Under the pieces are notes generated by a model that did not search any database, was not told the DNA's origin, and saw only the letters and a program-made list of their open reading frames with translations. This document shows, one piece after another, positions 31,846 to 43,182 of a stretch of 64,000 nt of DNA (its first letter is position 1; every line of letters starts with the position of its first letter). A program made the position numbers and the translations under genes. Source of the stretch: Acanthococcus lagerstroemiae (lineage: Eukaryota; Arthropoda; Insecta; Hemiptera; Eriococcidae); contig CM063106.1 in NCBI GenBank assembly GCA_031841125.1, forward strand, positions 32,918,001 to 32,982,000, read 5' to 3'.

Positions 31846-33549
31846 TTATGTTATTAGTTGGAATAAGTTCTCACTTTGGAAGTTAGTTGTTGTATTTATT
31901 AGGTTGTTTTGTTTTGTTTTTGCCTTTATTATTTCTAGTTGTTCTTTTAATTTTCTTTTTCTTGTGTTGTTTTCTGTGTGTAGGATTTTGTACTTTTCTG
32001 TCAATTTGTCATTGTTGTGTCCCTGGTCATTGCAGTGTTTTCCAAACAGTGATTTGTCATCATTTAGCTTCTGGGATTTTTCGTGTTCTTTGATTCTGGT
32101 TGTGAATTTTCTGCCTGTTTCTCCAATGTAGGTCATGTCACAGTGTTCGCAGTCCAGTCTGTATACTCCGCTGCTGTTGTTTCTGTCCTTTTTTTCTGTT
32201 TTGTCATTGCTTATTTGTTTGATCAGGGGTGGTCTGTTTTTGATTCCGAGTGTTATGTTGTATTGGTTGAAGATTTTTTGTATTTTGTATGTATGTGTTC
32301 CTGTGAATGGTATTGCTCCTGCGTATTTGTCTGTTTTTGTGGTTATTGGTTCCGTGTCTGTGTTTTTTGGTTGTGTTAGTTTGTTAATTATTCTGTCTAC
32401 TGTTTGTGGTTGGTATTTGTTGTTAATTGCTATTTGTTTAATTTTGTTAATTTCTGTTGTTCTGAGGTTGTTGTCATTTAGTATGTTGACTGCTCTGTGG
32501 CAGTAGTTGTGTAGTGCTGCCATTTTGTGTTTTTGATGGTGAAATGAGTCTTTAGGTATTATTGCGTCAGTGTGGGTGGGTTTTCTGTAGATGCTGTACT
32601 GTATCTTGTTGTCTTTTATTTTTATTGTAAGGTCGAGGTAGTTGATGGTCTTGTTGCCTTTTTCCATTGTGAACTTTATGTTGTTGTTTATGCTATTTGT
32701 CTCTGTGAGGAATTGGTCTAGTTGTCTGTCTGTTCCTGTCCAGATGATCAATATGTCGTTTACATATCGTGTCCATAGCTTTATGTTTTTCTTGTGTTTG
32801 CTGTTGTTTAGTATGTCATTTTCAAAGTCGTTCATGTATATTTCGGCTAGAATGGGTGACAGTGGTGATCCGATTGCTAGGCCTTCTGTTTGTTCGTAAT
32901 ACTTGTTATTAAACTGGCAGTAATTTTGGTAAATGATTTCTTTTGTGATGTTTACGTATGATGCTCCATCTGTGTTGTTTTTGTAGTTGTTGTTTGTCAG
33001 TATTGTTGTTAGTTCCTGTTTTGGTATGTTCCCAAACATGTTTGTTGCATCCAGTGATACTAGTTTGTCATTCTTGTTTAGTGTTATTTTGTCCAGCTTG
33101 TCTTTTAGTTGTATTGTGTTTTTTATGCTGTAATCTGTTCTGTAGTTGTAGTGTTCTTTCATGAATTTGGCTATTGTTTTTGCGAGTTTGTAGCTTGGTG
33201 ATTGTATGCTGTTGATTAGTGGTCTTATTGGTCTGTCTTGTTTGTGTAGTTTTATAAGTCCTTTTAATTGTGGTGCCTTGGGGTTCATTTCTACGAGTTT
33301 CTTGTTGTTTATGTTGTTATTTTTCATTGTAGTCTTTAGTTTGGCTTGGTATTTGTTGGTCGGGTCCGAGTTTAGTGGTTTGTAATTATTGTTTTGGATG
33401 TAAGTTTCGATTTTCTTTATGTATTCGTCTTTGTTTAGCACTACTGTGGTGTTGCCTTTGTCTGCTTTGGTGAGTATTAGGTTGTTTTCTTCTATTTTCT
33501 TTTTGAGTTGTGGGGCTGTCTTCTGTATTTTTGTCTTGTGTTGTCTCAT
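31846..33549 (-). CDS. Penelope-like RT/GIY-YIG protein, copy 1 (likely inactive)
   Basis: 567 codons, uninterrupted. Residues 28-43 show TKADKGNTTVVLNKDEY; RT motif A is VSLDATNMFGNIP (Asp167), motif B GLAIGSPLSP (223-232), motif C RYVNDILIIW (261-270). Motif C reads Y-V-N-D where the family has Y-V-D-D: AAC replaces the first catalytic Asp codon, so polymerase activity is doubtful. The C-terminal GIY-YIG nuclease starts GVY (461-463), YIG (474-476) and continues GRKFTTRIKEHE with the Arg and His of the active site; CEHC lies between. PLE proteins insert by nicking DNA with GIY-YIG and priming RT from the nick. The frame is open, so the loss is recent or the copy was carried by trans-complementation. 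Confidence 0.9.
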   Translation of the reverse strand: MRQHKTKIQKTAPQLKKKIEENNLILTKADKGNTTVVLNKDEYIKKIETYIQNNNYKPLNSDPTNKYQAKLKTTMKNNNINNKKLVEMNPKAPQLKGLIKLHKQDRPIRPLINSIQSPSYKLAKTIAKFMKEHYNYRTDYSIKNTIQLKDKLDKITLNKNDKLVSLDATNMFGNIPKQELTTILTNNNYKNNTDGASYVNITKEIIYQNYCQFNNKYYEQTEGLAIGSPLSPILAEIYMNDFENDILNNSKHKKNIKLWTRYVNDILIIWTGTDRQLDQFLTETNSINNNIKFTMEKGNKTINYLDLTIKIKDNKIQYSIYRKPTHTDAIIPKDSFHHQKHKMAALHNYCHRAVNILNDNNLRTTEINKIKQIAINNKYQPQTVDRIINKLTQPKNTDTEPITTKTDKYAGAIPFTGTHTYKIQKIFNQYNITLGIKNRPPLIKQISNDKTEKKDRNNSSGVYRLDCEHCDMTYIGETGRKFTTRIKEHEKSQKLNDDKSLFGKHCNDQGHNNDKLTEKYKILHTENNTRKRKLKEQLEIIKAKTKQNNLINTTTNFQSENLFQLIT

Positions 33550-33555
33550 TTAGGG

Positions 33556-33599
33556 TACTCCACCGATGATGGCATAACAGCCGAAAGCGCTCTGGAATA
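33556..33599 (+). ncRNA. Antisense-oriented hammerhead motif with core mutation, copy 1
   Basis: The inverted partner of 31611-31654 at the other end of the element. All parts are kept except the catalytic core, which reads CCGATGA instead of CTGATGA (33563-33569). A C at the invariant U4 position should prevent cleavage. Confidence 0.6.
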
Positions 33600-33648
33600 C
33601 AGCAGAAGGAAAAGTGAATTGGCACACCCTACAAAAGGAACTACATGG

Positions 33649-36451
33649 TATTTTCAAGTTCGTTTTTAGAAATTATACACGCAGTTAGAAGCAACAATTT
33701 GGTAAGGCTTATGTTCTGCAATTTTTCAAATGTCCCTGTCACTCTACTTTTCCTCCAGGGCCCTGATACATCATTACATGGCCCTACTATCTATTCCCAA
33801 TTCTCTCCTACTTGAACCAACACAAAAACCTTCATCTCACCTTTCTCCTATTTTTCACTGCTTGATTGTTATTCTGTACTTAATGAGTTTTGAATTACGC
33901 TGATTGAGGATGAATGATTCTTAAAACACCGAGAAGAATATGCTCTATATCCTTCTTTCCCTCATATTCTATTGCTTGAAATTAAAAGAATATATTTCTT
34001 CTTTAATGCACCTCAACTGATCTAAATAAATAACTCTTCCCAATATTTCATATTGATACTCTTTCAATCAAGTAATCACAATTCATAGCCGGAATGATTT
34101 TCTTCTCCTAGCAAAGTCATTGCGGGGATCCCAATCATTTATCTTTGAGGCCCCATTCTCGTACACTGATAACGTCATTGCACTCCTTGCCTGGAGACAT
34201 AAACTTTATTTTGTATTCAATTCTGATTCTGTCTTCTGGTAATTTATCGCATCATTTCCACCTAGTATTTGATATTGTCACAAGGGGACTCCATTCACTT
34301 TGCTTTTCTGAAGTTCCACCCTGCTTTCTGCATCCTCGAACATACTTGAGACTTTCATAATTTTTTTGAACATATTTTGACCCACTGATATCACCTTCCT
34401 ATTCTTCCTACAAGTATTCCATAAGATTTTCAAATCTCATATTCATACAATATTTACCTATAATATTCTGCCAATTCAGGTTCTCTCGTTCATCGGACTC
34501 AGCTCCCTTCGATTTATCTAGAGAAATATATGTATTACATAATAAGAAGTAAAAATGGATTTCTTTTCACACTATTCCATAAACGAAGTAAAAAATCAGC
34601 CACGTTTTGACTATCCACCACTCTTCACAAGTTGTCTATTTTCTTCCAAGGATTAAATTCCCTGACTTTTCCAGATTTTTTCAATGCTCACCAACGCCCC
34701 CTCCTTTGGTCAAGGGTGGACTTTTTTGAATACTAGGTTGGTTATGCTCACTGGCCACAATAAAAACAATTTAATGCGTACATCTCTTTTGAAAGGGCCC
34801 GCTTTGGCGATCACAGTTTTGGCTGTACAGCTGATTTTTTTTTTTTTTAATTTCGACCAAAAATCAATTTTTGGGTTTTTAGCGATTCGGTTCTTTCAGC
34901 TCTGCTGTACCATTTTTTGAGGTTTCATTCCATTCAAACTCCAGGGTATGAAATGCATAGATACAAAGGGCCCAGGTTGTCGACTCCAGTTTTTTTTTCT
35001 ACGGAAGTTTTCACTCTTAATCATTTTGCGGACTTTCAAAAATATTTTTCTCAAAATACAGCTTTTCTGTACCTTATTATCAAAAATACTGAAAAAATAT
35101 CTCTCAGTAACGTTACACAGCTGGTTAAGGTCTCATTCGAAAGGTAGTTCGGTCTAGTATAACTCTCACCCCTCAACTTCATACTGACAAGACCAAATGG
35201 ACCTTCTCATCGCTAGGGTATTTCTAAGACTCTTGAAATAGTTCGCATGAATGTTATTGACTTTTCACACCAACAGAACCTTCAAACCCGGCTGATGAGC
35301 CCGTGACATTCTGTTATCACTCATGAAAGCCGCCACCCCCCCACCGTGCGCGCGCGTTCGAAACACAGAGTACAAAAAGTCAAGTAGAAATCTTTTGAAC
35401 GGCTGCGTGGCTGGCCTAGAGAGCATTTTCGGAATTTTCCTCCACCCATGCTGATTCACCCCTTGAATAATCACGCAAAACTAAAACAGGGAAGGAAAAA
35501 AGCGCGACAATAATCAGCTATAAAAAAAAAACACCAGTTTTTGGCTGTTGGAAACTTTAGGGCTTTTTATCAGTTTTGGACTGTCAGGTTGGGAAATGTA
35601 CCAGTTTGGGTTTTTTGGTCAGATATTAGTTGTCCATCACATTGGTCCGTTCTTCAGTTGTAATTCTCAATTTCCAGATAATATTAAGCGTTTCCCAAAA
35701 CATTCCCGATTTAATTGCTCTTTTCTTTTCTACTTTTTTCTTTGGATGAGGGGGGGGGACTCCCATTTTTTTGTATTTTTGATTGAAAACATTCTGGGAA
35801 ACATCCCTGTATTGCACATACTACAGACAAGAGTGTTCGGAGCCCGAGCCAAGAGATGCAGTGGCAGAAGTTCATGACAGTCCAGCAACTGGCATTGGTT
35901 GTTGAGGCTGACAATCCAGCACACGACACTAGTTGTTGGAGCTGCAGTGGCAGTGGTTGATGGCAGTAGCGACCTGGTACCTGAAGTATGAGAGGGTTGA
36001 GTACCCTGAAGTTGGAGTTACCAAGAGAACAACTGAAATGGAACACTGGAAGTACCGTTCGAATACATGCGACTACATACAGTTCCGCTGATTAAATTTC
36101 GTGCGCCGTATTTCACGTGCATTCCTTATACAAATGCCATGCGTTGAATTTCTTCAGACTTGTCGTTTTTCGCATGCAAACGCTCTTTCTATCGATTGCG
36201 AATAATTATTCTCCAATAACTACTAATTGAATATTACATTAAATGACATGTAGAACTTACCAGTAATATCTCAACACAAAATTCCGAATTAAACTGTAAA
36301 CTCAGAAACGCAACGCGCAACCATTCATTGAAGTTGGACACAGGAACTGTGAGATAGTTTGTACTTTGTAGATACGCGCATCGAACCGGATAGCCGTTAA
36401 ACCGCAAACGTTTATCTAAAGGTGCCGACTTGACGACAACCTTGAAGCCTG
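33649..36451. other. Unrecognised part of the duplicated unit, copy 1
   Basis: No gene or element identified. It holds a small GC-richer patch (35310-35370) and a plus-strand stretch at 35830-36040 rich in CAGTGG/CAACTG that codes nothing recognisable. The minus-strand frame at 36234-36476 ends in a good-looking donor (CTG|GTAAGT) and may be an exon of an unknown gene abutting the transposon end. The same DNA is at 49112-51914 in copy 2. Confidence 0.35.
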
Positions 36452-36853
36452 ATAGTCTGGGCAATATAGGATTCAAAACAGGGGTGTGATGGAAAAAATT
36501 GGAGGCAAAACGAAAGTTATTGGATCGGGTTTGTATTGGTGCCCTTTACGAATATAACCATCCCCCCACTCCGAAATCGATGAGGCTCCACCCCCCCCCC
36601 CGGGGGCATGTCTATTTGAAAATCACAGTTTTTTTACATTTTTGCCTAATAACGCAAAAAGGATGAGAGATAGGATGAAAATATTTCTATACAAAATTAT
36701 TCTACGTAAAATTTTCTATAAAATGGCATATTACATGATTACTTTCGGTTACATGGCAGCGTCACACGACGCAATCAAGTTTTTGTCGATTTCAAGAAAC
36801 TACACTTTTTCACGAAAAACTCGAGAAACGCTACATATAGTATAATGAAATTG
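36452..36853 (+). repeat. Left terminal inverted repeat of the FEN/XPG-like element, copy 1 (orphaned)
   Basis: Starts ATAGTCTGGGCAATATAGGA and matches 51915-52315. Its right-hand partner is missing because the duplication breakpoint at 37340 cuts the element. Confidence 0.85.
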
Positions 36854-37026
36854 ACCCCAGTTTAAATATACATCGTAAAATACCCAGTATAATGATATTA
36901 TGAATGTTATATGCGAGCCCTTCGACAGTAGTAGTGTTCCAGGTACATTGTATTAGTATGTACCAAACGTTCGGTTGTCTCGCAATTCTTTACGATTCGA
37001 AGGACTGACGCGGAGTTTGGACGGAT

Positions 37027-37371
37027 ATGACCATAGAGCAAACGCTCATGAGGAATATGAAAAACGTTGGCGGTGTAATCCATGGTCGCTCAGTGACAAA
37101 GAGCGTCAAGAATCAGTGGATTTTAGGCCTTCCTATAACGTCGAAAATTTGTGAACATTTAGAAAATTTTTCTGGCGTGAAGAGGGTAACCTCTGAACAA
37201 CACCACGATAGTTACGATTCAAGAATTGCACGTGATAAAACAGACGTAGAAAAATTGGTGAATTATTTAAAAAATAATTCACCATTTATTGAATGTGACC
37301 AAATGAGGTCAATAAGTACTGGACTGGTGGGAATTGCGGTCAGCAAATGTCTAAATTTTATTCTCCAATAA
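37027..37371 (+). pseudogene. FEN/XPG-like gene fragment, copy 1, truncated by the duplication join
   Basis: The first 105 codons equal those at 52489 (MTIEQTLMRNMKNVGG..). At 37340 the frame runs into the start of copy 2 and stops ten codons later. The entire nuclease core is lost, so it is certainly non-functional as that protein. Confidence 0.9.
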
Positions 37372-38919
37372 AAAGTAAAGACGTATTTGTTTAAAAGATA
37401 AACAGGCTTTCAAATTTACTCTCTATAAAGTTTATTTACGCAGTATTCCTGTTTTTATTCTTATCAAAAGATCTTGCTCGTGTAGTGGTGCAAGCATTCG
37501 CGAAACGTATTTCACGAACAAACACATTTTCGAGAAATACCATCTCTCTCGAATTTCTTAATAAGCGAATCAAGATTCTGTAAATTGTCCGGCGTATAAC
37601 ATTCTGTAAATGGATGTCGAGAAAATTTCGAATTTTTCGCAACGAAATTTATAGTTTGCGGTTCTCTTTCGGGGCTATCGAGTTTAGTTGCTATACTCGG
37701 CTTCGCAATTCGACTTAATATTTATTTAAATAAACGTGACTTCATTTGAAATGAAACGAAAGTCCTTTCTTTCTTACGTTCATCTTCCATGGAACTTCAT
37801 CTAGAAAGATGAAGTCTATGGAAAATAATATTGATTTTGAGACGAGGTGAATAATAAATAGGTGGTTTCGTGGAGCGTATGATGATGCACGCATGCCAAA
37901 GTGGCTCCCTAGACACCGCACCCCTAGCCCCGGAAACTACCCTTTCGAGTACGTATCAGTGACCAGCCCCCACCCCATGTTGTCGTTCCACTGCCGATGC
38001 GTGGGTTCCTACCACAGTCGCCGTGGAGCCCCCTAGTGACCGACGTTAACGCTCACCCAGTCCTGGAATTCGGGTGCATCACGGCCGGATGCACTTCTTA
38101 TTCACTCACCCCTCACATCCTCGTCTTGGTACGTGTGGCGACGCAGAAAAATGGTGGATAATAAATAAGTAGATTTATTTTTGGTTTCAAGCAGTAACGG
38201 ATTCAGAGAGTCATCTTATGAGGGGCAATTCAAAACGAAGATTGGGAACGATTTAACATCGTACAGTTGGAAAAAATGTTTGTTATGTATCATAATTTTT
38301 CGTGATAGACGTCCACGTCTCCCATTTTCTCCTCAATGAGAGATCGAGTACCCAGAGAGAGAAAATTAATTTTGAGGGGTGCCAGACATCATATTCAAAT
38401 ACGCACATCGTGATGCCTCGGTGTAATTTCAAAAATGAGTAAATGAAAGGTTGTTCTAATTTCAAATTCACCTCACCATGATTAAGTACGCCATGTTGAA
38501 CAGTAACATTCAGATTACTTGTATTCTAATTTAAGAAAATTCACCGTGGGATTAAGGGGAGGAGGCTTCTCTACGAAAAGAATTCATTACCTCTTCATGG
38601 GCTAATGAGACATACATCGTAGTATGTGAGCCCCATTACATGTGACGGCGATCCGAAATAATCACTATTAGAATTACTTTTAATGCTCTTACTCATGACC
38701 TTGGGCTATGACTTAAAATTGCGTTAGGCCAGACGAAAAACGATTCATCACCCTCACACAAATAAAATAGGAGAAATTAAAACAACAAAAAATAAATAAA
38801 ACGAAATCTCTTTCGTGTAAATAAACACTGTCGTCCGCGGAGGAGTCAAGGTGTACCGGCCAGTGAATATGGGGGAGGGGGTTCTTTGGGTACCCTTTCC
38901 CACGTTGATTAGCTACTGC

Positions 38920-39811
38920 TAGAAGTAGGAAAAAAAATTATTTGAATCACAAATCCGAGCCCTCCAATCAGAAATGGAATTGATTTACAAATCCAACAGG
39001 TCACTTTGAAAAATGATTTGATCCATAAATCCAAATCCAAGATGAAAGAAAAAGGATTCGAATCTGAAAATTCACCAATCCGAATCCATTTTTCAATTCT
39101 TTCTGGATAAATCTAGTAACTAGTGAATAAGTAGGTACCTATTCTTGAAACGTTCTTCATTAATGGTAATCATTCACTGCCATCACTGGTCAATGGTACT
39201 GGTACGGGAGCCCCAGAAATGGTATATGATTTTATTTATCATTTTTGTAAATTCAGTTTAAAAAATGGGTAAATACCATCCAATATTATCATCAGTATTA
39301 GATCCATGAAAATGGACCTTGATTTGGAATGATATATGGTCTCTTTCAAGAGTTACATTTCTCACATCTGGGAACTGGGATCTGCGGGGACCGGGGGGCT
39401 GGAGATCTGGTCACCTGATCTCTCTCTCTCTCTCTCTCTCTCTCTGCTCTCTGGTGTCGCCATCGCCAAGCTGTTGCTGCGTTGCCGGTTTGAGGTTGTG
39501 CCTGCGACTGTGCGGCTACAAGTTGTAAGCTTGTAACGCTATCAAAATTCAAAATAGAAATTTCATTGTTTCACAAATCACCAGACGTGCACAGAAAGAA
39601 CAAGCAACGAGTCAAGGATTTGCGGATTTGTAAAGAACAATTTTTTGGATTCGAATTGTAAATCCTTGTTCTCCAATTATACCAAAAAAGGATTTGAATC
39701 AGAAATCCTATCACATTTTCCAGAAAGATTCGAATCAGAATTACAAATCCACATTATTGGGATTCGAATCCGGATTTAAATCCTTTTGGATTCGAATCTT
39801 TCCCACTCCTG
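38920..39811. mobile_element. hAT-type MITE, copy 2
   Basis: Counterpart of 23468-24349 with the same flanking GCTACTGC (38912-38919) and GCTACTGT (39812-39819). Differs by substitutions, a 4-base insertion near 39133 and a (TC)n run (39419-39445) roughly twice as long, so it was inserted before the duplication and has diverged since. Confidence 0.65.
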
Positions 39812-40678
39812 GCTACTGTACTATAAAACTTATGACTTAGACAAGTTGAGTTGGCTGATGGAACATATGGAGTAATTTCTAGTTATAGCATGGAACTTGG
39901 AATTGATGGGGCTTTCGTTCATTCCCGGACAACCTATCGTCTGAGAATTAATTTTCATGTTAGCGTGTGATGAAAACTTGGGGCTGACCTTTCGCCTGGC
40001 TTACTTTCCAGGTGTTTCTGACCAATTTTGTGATCCAGGTGGGATGGAGCGACTTTAAACCACCACCATGATCCAATACTGTAATCCTAAAAGTTCAGCC
40101 TAGAAAAAATTATACAGTAGACACCCACACAGCTGATAGGGCCTGATGTCCTCTTCACTGGTACTGACTGACTAAAACCCGCCAGAGTGCCCTTGGAGAG
40201 TGGATAGAAGGAGGGGAGAAGGGGATTAAGGAGACACATTTTAGCCGACATCACCCTGACGTGAATTAGACATCTCAAAGTCAGCTTAGAGAACATCACG
40301 AATAGTCAATAAATTTATTCTAATGATTTCGAAATGCTAACTGAAACGCGGAGGCAGCCTCTAGTCAGCCCCGACCCACAACTCGGGATTAAATCAGGCA
40401 AAAGTGTGCTAAGAGAATGCATTTAGGTAAACCCTTCATAAATTACACGATCGAAAATATGAAAATACAATTATGATTTAAATTACATAAAGTAAAGGGG
40501 AGGGGATTTTTCTAATCCCCCTCCTGAAGAAATGACACTAAGAGTAAGGTGACGATGTACGTGTATATTCAAATAATTCTACATAAGACTACTTAATCTG
40601 GGATGATCACGCTGCGATGTAATAATATAAGCATGTATTCGAGGTAGATATGTTACATTTGAGTTAAATATGTTATAT

Positions 40679-40996
40679 TTAAGATAGGTTTGTTACAAAT
40701 CTACGAAAGCCCTTATTCTGGGCAAATGCCTCCTTCAACCTCTCCCATTTGGTCCGGTCTGCTGCAACCCTGTGATAGAGAAGGTTTCTGATAAAGCTGG
40801 TGAAATTGTCCGACCACCTAGCCCTCTGCTTCCCCGGCTCTCTCCCTTCTTTTAGAAACCAAAATATTGTTTTTATAGTCCATCTGTCATCCTTCATTCT
40901 GCACACATGCCCTGTCCAGTCCCATTTTAACCTTCTAACAAAGTGGATGATATTTTTGTTGGATTTTAATTTGTTCTTAATTTTTGTCAGATTCAC
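40679..40996 (-). pseudogene. LINE RT tail domain, copy 2
   Basis: Identical to 25217-25534, including the one-base frameshift that separates it from the RT. Confidence 0.8.
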
Positions 40997-41211
40997 TTTG
41001 TCTTCAATTTAATGCCAAGCATTGCCCTCTCCATAGAGTTTTGTGCAGTTCGAAGTTTTTTTCCCAAATGTTTGGTGAAAGACCATGTTTGGCAGCCATA
41101 AGATAATACCGGGAGGACACAACTATTAAATAATTGACTTTTGAAAGAAATAGGACATTTGTTTTTGAATATAAATTTTAAAGACCAAAATTTGCTCCAT
41201 GCTAATGTAAT

Positions 41212-42285
41212 TCATCTGTCAATTTCTTTTTCTGTTTGATTTTTGAATGAAATTAATTGTCCAAGATATATTATATTTTCAACTGTATCAATTGTTTTTG
41301 TACCAATTTTTATTATATTTGTTTGCCCTGAGTTGCTTAGAATTTTTGTTTTTGCCAAATTTATTTTCATCCCTGCTTTTACACTTTCTCTGTTGAGTTC
41401 TTCCAGCATTTCCTGGAGCTCGGCTGCACTACCCGCTACTAGCACCACGTCATCTGCAAACCTTAAATTGTTCAGAAATACCCCGTTAATTTTTAGCCCT
41501 TTTTTATCCCAATCAAGGTTTCTGAAAATTTCTTCTAAGGCGCAGTTGAAGAGTAGCGGTGAAATCGGATCTCCTTGCCTTACTCCCCTTTTAATTTCAA
41601 AAATATTTCCTTCTATGTCAGTGACTATTCTTGCTTTTAGCCCCTTGTATATTTCCTGAATTAATTGAATGAAGTCCCCGTTAATCCCCTGATTTTGAAG
41701 AGCTTGGATCATGTAGTTGTGACCGATAAGATCGAAAGCCTTGGTGAAGTCGATGAAGGCTTGATGGACAGGGATCTGATATTCGGATGATTTTTGAATG
41801 AGTGTATTTACCGTATGGAGGTGGTCAGTCGTAGAGTACCCCTTTCTGAAGCCTGCTTGGCAAGGCGATTGTATCAGGTCAAGCTTCGCTCTCAAACGAT
41901 AGTCCAGCATGGAGGAGAAGATTTTGGCTAAGATTGGAATTAGGCTTATCGGTCGGAAGTTTTTGATGTCGTCTTTTGATCCCTTTTTAAATAATAAAAT
42001 GATATTTGATAGTTTCCAATCAGCTGGAATGGTTTTTGTTTTAAGAATAGTGTTGTACATAGCTGTAAGAACTTTTATTAATTTTGGTCCTCCGTGCTTG
42101 ACATGTTCGTTGTTGATGCCATCTTGACCCGCCGCTTTTCCTGGCTCCAGTCTTTCGACTGTCCTCTTCACTTCGCATTCCAAAAAGTCCGGTTCGCAAT
42201 CGTCACTGCTTGATATTTTAATACTAAGAGGTACGGAATCGTCTGAGTATAGCTCTGGATAGAAATCGGTAGCAATTTTATTTAT
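41212..42285 (-). pseudogene. LINE reverse transcriptase domain, copy 2
   Basis: Identical at protein level to copy 1 over the 323 codons from the first Met (42183), with the same intact AFIDFTKAFD, GVRQGDPISP and FADD motifs and the same TGA just after EKEIDR. Confidence 0.85.
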
Positions 42286-42545
42286 TTATGTACGATTGTA
42301 TACTTTTCGCCTTTTTTGTTTTTTAAATATGTCATAAATGTTTTCCCCAAAATTCTTTCTTCTTTTATTGTTTTTGTACTTTTTGTAGACTCCATAATTT
42401 GGTTTAAATTTTCGTAAAAGATTTCGTACCAGTTTGCAAGTTAGGTTGAATTAAATTTTATTTTTTGTTGTTTTCGGCTGTTTTTTTAGAAATTTCCTTT
42501 TTTTTTTTTTAAATTAAAACCAAAATTTTTTGAGGGAGTTTTAAC

Positions 42546-43182
42546 TCACTTTCCTTTCGTGGGAGGTAACCTTAGATTCGCTGCCTGTAGAATCATTTTT
42601 TGAATTTGCTCCCAGCTAGGTAGTTCTCCACAGCTCCCCACCTCTGGCAAGTTTCTGTCTAAAGTTAATTGGTAATCTTCTTGGGTTTCTGAGGAGATTC
42701 TGGGAGGTAGTTTTTGAGTATTTAGACGGTATCTTTTATTTTTTATAGCTAGTTTGCAAAATATAGGTCTGTGGTCAGAGTGGAATTGAAAGTGAGCTAA
42801 AGTATCACAATTTGTGATATTATTAAAAGTTATTGGGGGGGGGGGTTAGTATATAGTCGATTTGTGATTTGAACGTTTGATTTGGGGCTAGCCAAGTCCA
42901 TCTCTTGCCTTCTCTCTTCTTGAAAAATGTGTTTACTAATTTAAAATTGTTTTCCTGACAAAAGGGAACCAGTTTAGCTCCCCTTGGATTTCTTTTTCCA
43001 TAGTTGAATTTTCCTACAGTTTCTTGTTCGTCTGTTTTTTGGAGACCTACTTGGCTATTAAAATCGCCTAGTATTAGCAAGTGGTTTTTAATGTTTTGTT
43101 TTTGCTTGTTCAGAATTTCCTTCAACTGTGAATAAAATTCTTCACAAGTTTTTTCTTCAGTAGTGGCTGTTGGTGCATACAT
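42546..43182 (-). pseudogene. LINE EEP endonuclease, copy 2, with an additional homopolymer frameshift
   Basis: The same 211-codon region as copy 1, but an extra G in the poly-G run near 42840 ends the frame after 119 codons, just past QIDYILTPPP. The SDHRP motif lies beyond the shift in another frame. It is the only coding difference found between the two tandem copies. Confidence 0.85.

Larger units (their letters stand above)
31532..33638 (-). mobile_element. Penelope-like retroelement with inverted ends, copy 1
   Basis: Bounded by a 10-bp target-site duplication AACTACATGG (31522-31531 and 33639-33648). It contains one minus-strand frame with RT and GIY-YIG endonuclease. About 96 bp at each side are inverted copies of each other (31572-31667 and 33543-33638). 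The deleted relative at 13509 shares the same outer sequence, which confirms the limits. PLEs usually encode a longer N-terminus, so this copy is probably 5' truncated, with an inverted terminal piece attached, a known PLE arrangement. Confidence 0.9.
21896..37339. repeat. Tandem segmental duplication, copy 1 (15,444 bp)
   Basis: Copy 1 and copy 2 (37340-52801) run in the same order and orientation over their full length. The left edge reads CAT-TCA-GCAAATG (21896-21898 is TCA), the internal join GCGG-TCA-GCAAATG (37340-37342), and the right edge GCGG-TCA-ATTGTC (52802-52804). The three breakpoint sequences therefore share only TCA. Contents: 21896-23460 non-coding with a GC-richer repeat block (22436-22700), hAT MITE, LINE, unrecognised 28061-29700, P-like element, Penelope-like element, unrecognised 33649-36451, and the left end of the FEN/XPG-like transposon, cut at codon 105 of its gene. 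Confidence 0.95.

Noticed and set aside
31805..33164. Several plus-strand frames (up to 123 codons) opposite the Penelope gene, repeated at 47268-48627
   Set aside because: They are antisense shadows of the long RT/GIY-YIG frame and share no family features.
36234..36476. 80-codon minus-strand frame next to the FEN/XPG element (copy at 51697-51939) with a good donor site
   Set aside because: The frame starts inside the transposon end, matches no family I recognise and no partner exon was found; kept only as a remark.
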